Positions 6,510-11,419 of a DNA stretch of 11,419 nucleotides are shown one piece after another. The notes below the pieces were generated by a model. The model had not been told where the DNA came from. It saw nothing but the letters and a program-made list of their open reading frames with translations, and did not search any database. The stretch is from CAYVXE01 sp964455375 (lineage in GTDB: Bacteria; Zhuqueibacterota; Zhuqueibacteria; Oceanimicrobiales; Oceanimicrobiaceae), in NCBI GenBank assembly GCA_964455375.1, contig CAYVXE010000129.1, forward strand, positions 1 to 11,419. Direction: 5' to 3'. Position 1 is the first letter of the stretch. Each line of letters begins with the position of its first letter. The translations under genes were made by a program, and so were the position numbers.

Positions 6510-8423
6510 ATGAATTTAGACTCAAAAGTACCCGACGGTCCTCTTCAGGACAAATGGGACAATCACAAATTTAGCATGAAGCTGGTAAACCCGGCAAATA
6601 AGCGAAAATATAAAATTATCGTTGTGGGTACTGGCCTGGCCGGTGGTTCAGCCGCAGCGACCTTAGGAGAATTAGGCTACAATGTTTTAAATTTTTGTAT
6701 TCAGGATTCATCCCGAAGAGCACACAGTATCGCGGCTCAGGGCGGCATTAATGCAGCAAAGAACTACCCTAACGATGGTGACAGTATCTGGCGTCTTTTT
6801 TATGATACGATCAAGGGCGGCGATTACCGCTCACGCGAGGCCAATGTTTACCGCCTGGCACAGGTCAGCAACAATATTATCGATCAGTGTGTAGCTCAAG
6901 GGGTTCCCTTTGCGCGTGAATATGGTGGGTTACTAACAAACCGTTCGTTTGGCGGGGCACAGGTTTCCCGGACTTTTTATGCACGCGGTCAGACCGGACA
7001 GCAGTTATTATTGGGCGCTTACAGTTCATTGATGCGACAGGTGGAAGCTGGGAAAGTGAAACTATTTCCGCGTCAGGAAATGTTGGACTTAGTCATCCAA
7101 AATGGACATGCGCGTGGCATCGTGACCCGAGACCTCATCACCGGTGAGATTAAGTCATTTGCCGCGGATGCAGTCGTTTTAGCAACTGGCGGTTACGCAA
7201 ATGTGTTTTATTTGTCAACGAATGCTCAAAATTCCAATGCCACCGCGGCCTGGCGCTGCCATAAACGCGGCGCTTTTTTTGCAAATCCTTGCTACACGCA
7301 GATTCATCCAACCTGTATTCCCAAGTCAGGAGACTATCAATCCAAGCTCACATTAATGAGTGAAAGTCTGCGTAACGACGGACGGGTTTGGGTTACAAAA
7401 AAAGAAGGCGATAATCGCTCCCCCAATGAAATCCCCGAAGAGGAGAGATATTACTACCTAGAGGAGCGCTATCCCAGTTTCGGCAATCTCGTTCCACGGG
7501 ATGTGGCCTCAAGAAATGCAAAGGACGTCTGTGACGCCGGACAAGGCGTGGGCCCGACGAAAGTTGCCGTTTATCTCGATTTTAAAGATGCCATCAGTCG
7601 TTTGGGTGAAGAAGCGATCAAAGATAAATATGGCAACTTATTCGATATGTATGAACGGATTACCGGCGAAAATCCTTATAAAGTACCCATGCGGATTTAT
7701 CCTGCTTCGCATTATGTGATGGGAGGCCTGTGGGTGGATTACAATCTGATGAGCACGGTCCCCGGTCTTTTCGTTTTAGGCGAAGCAAATTTTTCCGATC
7801 ACGGTGCAAACCGTCTCGGTGCCAGCGCACTCATGCAAGGTCTTGCTGACGGTTATTTTGTTATCCCGTACACCATTGGTGATTATCTTGCCCAAAGCGG
7901 CGTAAGCGATGCAAAGACCGCAGACTCTGAGTTCAAGGAGACGGAAGAAGCTGCAAAGGAACAGATCTCCAAACTTTTTGCTGTTAAAGGCAAAAAAACA
8001 CCCAGCGAATTCCACCGGGAACTTGGGCGCCTTGTTTGGGAATATATTGGTATGGCCCGTAATGAAGCCGGGCTCAAGAAAGTTCTGGAAGAAATTCCAA
8101 AGCTAAAAGATCAGTTCTGGCAGGATTTGCTTATTCCGGGAGAGCAAAACACGTTAAACAAATATCTGGAGTTTGCCGGTCGGGTTGGCGATTTTATTGA
8201 GCTGGCCGAAGTGATGGCACGGGATGCTTTGAACCGTATGGAATCGTGTGGCGCCCACTTCCGGGAGGAATCACAAACGGAGGAAGGCGAGGCAAAACGC
8301 GACGATGCCAATTTTTCTTATGTTGCTGCCTGGGAATATGCCGGTGAAAATACACCGCATAAACTTAATAAAGAACCACTGGTTTTTGAAAATGTGAAAC
8401 TTACCCAACGTAGTTATAAGTAG
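6510..8423 (+). CDS. sdhA: Succinate dehydrogenase/fumarate reductase flavoprotein subunit
   Basis: This catalytic subunit interconverts succinate and fumarate on the cytoplasmic face of the membrane, using covalently bound FAD. It has 637 residues, typical of the B. subtilis/Bacteroidota group. The dinucleotide-binding motif GTGLAGG is at residues 40-46. AHSIAAQGG (71-79) carries His72, the expected covalent FAD ligand. HPT (His266), VPRDVASR (Arg330, the expected proton-transfer arginine) and HYVMGGLWVD (His401) form the substrate site. GANRLGASAL near 433 is the conserved FAD-domain return. The ATG at 6510 has AGGAG seven bases upstream. An in-frame ATG at 6483 would overlap sdhC and has no ribosome site. 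Direction in vivo (oxidation or fumarate reduction) cannot be told from sequence alone. Confidence 0.96.
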   Translation: MNLDSKVPDGPLQDKWDNHKFSMKLVNPANKRKYKIIVVGTGLAGGSAAATLGELGYNVLNFCIQDSSRRAHSIAAQGGINAAKNYPNDGDSIWRLFYDTIKGGDYRSREANVYRLAQVSNNIIDQCVAQGVPFAREYGGLLTNRSFGGAQVSRTFYARGQTGQQLLLGAYSSLMRQVEAGKVKLFPRQEMLDLVIQNGHARGIVTRDLITGEIKSFAADAVVLATGGYANVFYLSTNAQNSNATAAWRCHKRGAFFANPCYTQIHPTCIPKSGDYQSKLTLMSESLRNDGRVWVTKKEGDNRSPNEIPEEERYYYLEERYPSFGNLVPRDVASRNAKDVCDAGQGVGPTKVAVYLDFKDAISRLGEEAIKDKYGNLFDMYERITGENPYKVPMRIYPASHYVMGGLWVDYNLMSTVPGLFVLGEANFSDHGANRLGASALMQGLADGYFVIPYTIGDYLAQSGVSDAKTADSEFKETEEAAKEQISKLFAVKGKKTPSEFHRELGRLVWEYIGMARNEAGLKKVLEEIPKLKDQFWQDLLIPGEQNTLNKYLEFAGRVGDFIELAEVMARDALNRMESCGAHFREESQTEEGEAKRDDANFSYVAAWEYAGENTPHKLNKEPLVFENVKLTQRSYK

Positions 8424-8435
8424 GAGACAATTCGA

Positions 8436-9191
8436 ATGGAAAACATGACTCTAAATTTAAAAATCTGGCGACAAAAAGATGCCAATACCAAGGGTCAATT
8501 GGTGTCTTACAAGCTCGAGAATGTCTCTAAACATATGTCTTTTCTGGAAATGTTGGATGTTCTTAATGAAAAGCTTATTAAAGAGGGGCAAGACCCTGTT
8601 GAATTTGATAATGACTGCCGTGAAGGCATTTGCGGTATGTGCAGTCTCGTCATCAACGGCATTCCCCATGGTCCGTGGCACGGTACGGCTACCTGTCAGT
8701 TGCACATGCGTCAATATAATGATGGCGATACCATCGTCATTGAGCCATGGATGGCCAAGGCTTTTCCTGTCATTAAAGATTTGGTGGTCGATAGAAGCGC
8801 CTTTGACCGGATCATTCAGGCAGGCGGGTATGTCTCTATGGAAACCGGTGGCGCTCCGGATGCCAATGCGCTGCCCATCCCAAAGGAAATATCGGATGAA
8901 GCGATGGATGCTGCTTCGTGTATCGGTTGTGGTGCCTGTGTCGCCGCCTGCCCTAATGCGTCGGCTTCCTTATTTACCGCAGCAAAAATATCGCAGTTTG
9001 CCTTGCTGCCGCAGGGAGACCCGGAACGCAAGCGACGGGCTATTAAGATGGTTGAGCAAATGGACGCCGAAGGGTTTGGCGACTGTTCCAACCACGCAGA
9101 ATGTGAAGCCGTTTGTCCAAAAGAAATTTCCATCGTGCATATTGCGAGAATGAAACGGGAGTATTTCAAAGCGGCATTGACGATGAAATAG
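8436..9191 (+). CDS. sdhB: Succinate dehydrogenase iron-sulfur subunit
   Basis: This subunit carries electrons between the flavin of SdhA and the hemes and quinone in SdhC. All cluster ligands are present in its 251 residues. Cys61, Cys66, Cys69 and Cys87 bind the [2Fe-2S] centre (DCREGICGMC). Cys162, Cys165, Cys168 and Cys227 fit the [4Fe-4S] centre. Cys172, Cys217 and Cys223 fit the [3Fe-4S] centre, by analogy with E. coli SdhB. It is the third and last gene of sdhCAB, twelve bases after sdhA, and its AGGAG overlaps the sdhA stop codon. Start ATG is at 8436; a second in-frame ATG three codons later is possible but lies farther from the ribosome site. Confidence 0.96.
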   Translation: MENMTLNLKIWRQKDANTKGQLVSYKLENVSKHMSFLEMLDVLNEKLIKEGQDPVEFDNDCREGICGMCSLVINGIPHGPWHGTATCQLHMRQYNDGDTIVIEPWMAKAFPVIKDLVVDRSAFDRIIQAGGYVSMETGGAPDANALPIPKEISDEAMDAASCIGCGACVAACPNASASLFTAAKISQFALLPQGDPERKRRAIKMVEQMDAEGFGDCSNHAECEAVCPKEISIVHIARMKREYFKAALTMK

Positions 9192-9228
9192 GAGCTGTGG
9201 TTGGGACGGTCTCAAAAGTCAAAAAATG

Positions 9229-9270
9229 TTGTCATTTCGAATCAGGCGGTGGCCTGATGAGAAATCTGGT
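9229..9270. repeat. Dispersed palindromic hairpin repeat, copy 1
   Basis: The outer stem is ATTTC/GAAAT (9234-9238 with 9261-9265). A symmetric GA/GA internal mismatch follows (9239-9240, 9259-9260). The inner stem ATCAGGC/GCCTGAT (9241-9247, 9252-9258) closes a GGTG loop. It begins TTGTCATT and ends AATCTGGT, exactly as the second copy at 11371-11410. This looks like a REP/MITE-like dispersed element of the genome rather than a terminator, because no T-run follows. Confidence 0.8.
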
Positions 9271-9292
9271 CTTTGCTTGACCTTTTACTTCT

Positions 9293-9318
9293 TGTTCCAA
9301 AATTTTTATTTTGGAACA
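9293..9318. repeat. Perfect 11-bp AT-rich hairpin
   Basis: TGTTCCAAAAT and ATTTTGGAACA form a perfect 11-bp stem around a TTTT loop. It lies about 100 bases after sdhB. With no T-tract on either side it is a poor classical terminator. It may protect the 3' end of the sdh transcript or belong to the neighbouring repeats. Confidence 0.6.
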
Positions 9319-9346
9319 CACATGGCATGCAGTTTCAACTTCGAAT
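9316..9346. repeat. Left arm of a 2-kb-spaced inverted repeat
   Basis: The 16 bases at 9331-9346 (AGTTTCAACTTCGAAT) are the exact reverse complement of 11316-11331. With mismatches the match continues over about 31 bases, through CACACA at 9317-9322 pairing with GTGTGT near 11341. The two arms bracket the propeller and VOC genes. Confidence 0.65.
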
Positions 9347-9521
9347 GAATATGGCCACTAAACCCAAGGTTAGTTGTTTGAAAAGTTCATTCATTGACAA
9401 TTTTGTTGGGGCTGGCCAAAAAGTTTAAAAATGACAGGCCTTGCACAAAACTTCAACGAGTCAAGTCTCTATTTCGCTTGCACTTTTTCGACCGTGTCGT
9501 TGTACTGAAAATCACCAAAAG

Positions 9522-9571
9522 GTTTCACCATAAGAGTAAGAGATTATTTTTATGGTGAAACTGTTTTTATT
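9522..9571 (+). terminator. Terminator-like hairpin with T-rich tail
   Basis: GTTTCACCATAA (9522-9533) and TTATGGTGAAAC (9550-9561) form a perfect 12-bp stem with a 16-base loop, followed by the T-rich tail TGTTTTTATTT. This fits a rho-independent terminator on the plus strand, although the loop is long and the stem only moderately GC-rich. It lies 330 bases after sdhB, so it ends either a long sdh 3' UTR or an unannotated transcript in the gap. Confidence 0.5.
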
Positions 9572-9662
9572 TCTCACCGTAATAAAAAGACACCTATCCT
9601 GAGAATTTATTAAGTCTGTTCAATTAAATCGTCACATCGTTATGTATCCGGTTCGGCCGGGC

Positions 9663-9670
9663 AAGGAGGG
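9663..9670 (+). promoter_or_regulatory. Strong Shine-Dalgarno site fixing the propeller gene start
   Basis: AAGGAGGG is a near-perfect ribosome-binding site. It is five bases from ATG 9675, too close to ATG 9672, and lies inside the frame if translation began at ATG 9642. It therefore decides for 9675. Confidence 0.8.
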
Positions 9671-9674
9671 AATG

Positions 9675-10763
9675 ATGTCTTCTAAAAAAGTCTGTCTGCT
9701 TGTGGGAACCCACAAAGGGGGATTTCTGTTTACCAGTGATTTGGAACGGCAGAAATGGCAACGCCGCGAGCCTTTTTTCAAAGGAGTCGATGTTCATTAT
9801 TTAGCAATTGATAACCGTGAGGCACCAACCATATATGCCTGTGTGAATAGTACATGGTGGGGACCTGATATTCGCTACAGCAACGATTTTTGTGAGACCT
9901 GGAAAGAACCCTCAAATGGCATCCGTTTTGATGAAGACGAGGAAGTCACATTGAAACGCACCTGGTACGTGGTTCCCGGTAGACAGAATGAACCCGGCGT
10001 TTTGTACGCGGGTGTTGATCCTGCTGCATTGTTTAAATCCGAAGATCATGGCAAGAGCTGGTTTGAAATACCGGCATTACGCAAACATGCTACCCGGGAC
10101 AAATGGTTTCCCGGCTTTGGCGGTTTGATGGTGCACAGCATTTGCCTGCATCCTGAGAATAAGGATAACATGCATGTGGGCATTTCTGCCGCCGGGACGT
10201 TCTCTACGGAAGATGGCGGCACAACCTGGCAACCGCGGAACAAAGGTGTCCTGGCTGATTTTCAGGCTGATAAATTTCCCGAAGTGGGCCAGTGTGTTCA
10301 CCACATGGAAAGTCATCCTGCCAAGCCGGATGTTTTGTATCAGCAAAACCACTGCGGTGTCTATCGCAGCGACAATGCCGGAAAAGAATGGACGGATTTA
10401 TGCGCAGGGCTGCCATCCCGGTTCGGCTTTCCACTGGTAATTCATCCACATGACCCAGACACGATTTACGTCATTCCCGAAGAAGGGGCGGAAAACCGCT
10501 GTGTGGTTGACGCGGAACTCGCCGTCTACCGCAGTCGAAATTGCGGCGGGAACTGGCAAAGACTCAGCACCGGCCTTCCATCGGAAGATGCCTATTTGAA
10601 TGTTTTGCGTCATGCCATGGCCACCGACACCTGTGATTCTGCTGGAATTTATTTTGGTACGAATACTGGCCAACTATTTTACAGCCGGAACGAAGGTGAA
10701 CATTGGGAGCTGCTGGCGAATTTCTTGCCGCCGATTCATTCGGTAAGTTGTGCCGTCATATAA
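9675..10763 (+). CDS. Asp-box (BNR) repeat beta-propeller protein, function unknown
   Basis: The 362 residues form a repeat protein built from Asp-box motifs (S/T-x-D/N-x-G-x-x-W). They end at Trp76, Trp129, Trp185, Trp239, Trp294 and Trp344, with a degenerate one ending at Trp28. This spacing of about 50 residues fits a six- or seven-bladed beta-propeller. Such proteins are often labelled sialidase or glycosyl hydrolase. I see no RIP motif or arginine triad, so sialidase activity is not supported. There is no signal peptide or membrane segment, so it is probably cytoplasmic, unlike many BNR proteins. The start is set by the strong ribosome site just upstream; an in-frame ATG at 9642 would add eleven residues encoded partly by that site. 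The VOC gene follows after 60 bases, probably in the same transcript. No biochemical role can be assigned. Confidence 0.85.
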   Translation: MSSKKVCLLVGTHKGGFLFTSDLERQKWQRREPFFKGVDVHYLAIDNREAPTIYACVNSTWWGPDIRYSNDFCETWKEPSNGIRFDEDEEVTLKRTWYVVPGRQNEPGVLYAGVDPAALFKSEDHGKSWFEIPALRKHATRDKWFPGFGGLMVHSICLHPENKDNMHVGISAAGTFSTEDGGTTWQPRNKGVLADFQADKFPEVGQCVHHMESHPAKPDVLYQQNHCGVYRSDNAGKEWTDLCAGLPSRFGFPLVIHPHDPDTIYVIPEEGAENRCVVDAELAVYRSRNCGGNWQRLSTGLPSEDAYLNVLRHAMATDTCDSAGIYFGTNTGQLFYSRNEGEHWELLANFLPPIHSVSCAVI

Positions 10764-10823
10764 TTTGTGCAGCTTCCGGGCTTTAAATTACTTCAACAAA
10801 AATAGTAAACATGGAGATAAACG

Positions 10824-11201
10824 ATGGAAATGGTAACCAATGCCGTAAACTGGGTCGAAATCCCGGTTTCTGATTTTAGTCGGGCGCAAAAATTTTACAG
10901 CGCTATTTTCGATTATGACATGCCTGCCAATCAAATGGGTGACAAAATGATGGGATTTTTTCTTGCGGAACGCGGCGGAGTCACCGGGGCAATCGTGCAG
11001 GGAGAGGGTTGTAAACCAAGCCGGGAAGGGTCGCTGGTTTATCTGAACGGCGGCAGGGATCTGAGTGTTGTGCTCGGAAGAGTGGAAACCGCCGGCGGGC
11101 AAATCTTACTCCCAAAAACCTTAATCACAAATGAAATCGGATTCATTGCACTTTTCAGCGATTGTGAAGGAAACAAAATAGGGCTCCATTCCATGAAGTG
11201 A
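10824..11201 (+). CDS. VOC superfamily (glyoxalase/bleomycin-resistance fold) protein
   Basis: This is a 125-residue single-domain protein of the vicinal oxygen chelate superfamily, whose members use a metal to act on small metabolites or bind drugs. The two beta-alpha-beta-beta-beta halves can be seen. NAVNWVEIPVSDFSRAQKFY (residues 6-25) is the typical first strand and helix. The second half runs from the LSVVLGRVETAGG segment (about 80-92) to the GFIALFSDCEGNKIGLH strand pair (106-122). Glu12 and His122 are at positions often used as metal ligands, but I cannot confirm a full site. Length and style fit the COG3324-like small VOC proteins with no assigned substrate. GGAG precedes the ATG by seven bases. 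It follows the propeller gene by 60 bases and is probably co-transcribed with it. Confidence 0.88.
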   Translation: MEMVTNAVNWVEIPVSDFSRAQKFYSAIFDYDMPANQMGDKMMGFFLAERGGVTGAIVQGEGCKPSREGSLVYLNGGRDLSVVLGRVETAGGQILLPKTLITNEIGFIALFSDCEGNKIGLHSMK

Positions 11202-11266
11202 TTGATGGGATGCTCGTACTTGAAATGGTTTGCTATTTTTCGGCAGGTTTCTTATTTTATTTATTG

Positions 11267-11284
11267 TTGAAATAAACATTTCAA
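11267..11284. repeat. Short hairpin after the VOC gene
   Basis: TTGAAAT and ATTTCAA form a 7-bp stem around AAAC. The right arm can alternatively pair with ACTTGAAAT at 11218-11226, a 9-bp match with ATTTCAAGT at 11278-11286. No T-tract follows, so I do not call it a terminator. Confidence 0.4.
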
Positions 11285-11315
11285 GTCATTAAACTTTGGC
11301 TTAGTTGCGAGGTTG

Positions 11316-11346
11316 ATTCGAAGTTGAAACTTCCTGACACGTGTGT
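11316..11346. repeat. Right arm of the 2-kb-spaced inverted repeat
   Basis: ATTCGAAGTTGAAACT (11316-11331) is the exact reverse complement of 9331-9346. The imperfect match continues to about 11346, where it runs into a short GT tract. It lies about 115 bases after the VOC stop codon and 40 bases before the second hairpin repeat. Confidence 0.65.
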
Positions 11347-11370
11347 GTGTGGGTGTCTAAAAAGCCCGAT

Positions 11371-11410
11371 TTGTCATTCCGATCCGGCAGTTGCCGGAGA
11401 GGAATCTGGT
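11371..11410. repeat. Dispersed palindromic hairpin repeat, copy 2
   Basis: The outer stem is ATTCC/GGAAT (11376-11380 with 11401-11405), with the same GA/GA internal mismatch as copy 1. The inner stem TCCGGC/GCCGGA (11383-11388, 11393-11398) closes an AGTT loop. Relative to copy 1 the outer stem has a compensated T-A to C-G change, and the inner stem differs in sequence but not in pairing. The flanks TTGTCATT and AATCTGGT are identical to copy 1. Confidence 0.8.
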
Positions 11411-11419
11411 AAGGCACAT

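Larger units (their letters stand above)
9192..9674. other. Gene-free region with several hairpins and repeats
   Basis: About 480 bases between sdhB and the propeller gene contain no credible coding frame on either strand. In order they hold a dispersed hairpin repeat (9229-9270), an 11-bp AT-rich hairpin (9293-9318), one arm of a distant inverted repeat (9316-9346), some 175 bases where I see nothing definite, and a terminator-like hairpin (9522-9571). The propeller gene's ribosome site follows. No tRNA or rRNA is visible. I could not pick a convincing promoter for the downstream gene, although one must lie here unless the region is read through from sdhCAB. Confidence 0.7.

Noticed and set aside
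8479..9153. A 224-codon plus-strand frame inside sdhB
   Set aside because: It is an out-of-frame shadow of sdhB, whose eleven cluster cysteines show the correct frame.
11336..11357. GT tract as a phase-variable microsatellite
   Set aside because: It has only about six clean GT units, lies in non-coding DNA, and partly forms a GACAC/GTGTC stem. There is no gene or promoter for it to switch.
9229..11410. CRISPR-like repeats
   Set aside because: There are just two copies 2 kb apart with genes between, differing in sequence. There is no regular repeat-spacer spacing and no cas gene.

Overview
The window is ordinary-looking bacterial DNA of middling GC content with tightly packed metabolic genes. 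At the right end lie two accessory genes set among repeats. The B. subtilis-type (single cytochrome b558 anchor) succinate dehydrogenase, with a long flavoprotein and a 251-residue iron-sulfur subunit, together with dispersed GTCATT...AATCTGG hairpin repeats, suggests a lineage of the FCB (Bacteroidota/Chlorobi/Calditrichota-like) sphere. Most genes have clear Shine-Dalgarno sequences, and the three best promoters look like sigma70 sites (TTGCAW, 17 bases, TATWTT) rather than the TTTG/TAnnTTTG type of Bacteroidota proper. A neighbouring phylum is therefore the better guess. This placement is inference only.

Layout: (1) 3-3720, minus strand: xdhA and xdhB, a two-subunit xanthine dehydrogenase of the Rhodobacter type with all cofactor and catalytic motifs intact. 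The frames overlap by 14 bases. (2) 3721-3962: a divergent control region with one promoter facing each way and small repeats near both. (3) 3963-5649, plus strand: a PhoU-like DUF47 protein followed one base later by a PiT-family phosphate permease that starts at TTG. (4) 5704-9191, plus strand: promoter and the sdhCAB operon, encoding a complete di-heme succinate:quinone oxidoreductase. (5) 9192-9674: about 480 bases without a gene, holding a dispersed hairpin repeat, an 11-bp AT-rich hairpin, one arm of a long-distance inverted repeat, and a terminator-like hairpin. (6) 9675-11201, plus strand: an Asp-box (BNR) beta-propeller protein of unknown role and a small VOC/glyoxalase-fold protein. 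(7) 11202-11419: no gene, but second copies of both repeats seen in region 5.

Functionally the window covers purine oxidation (xdh), phosphate uptake (DUF47/pit) and the TCA cycle/respiratory chain (sdh). No pathway links these three blocks; they look like separate transcription units. The least understood part is the propeller/VOC pair, which is bracketed by two kinds of repeats. I did not find a clearly new multi-gene system. The non-coding repeats and the shared promoter architecture are the observations most worth checking.
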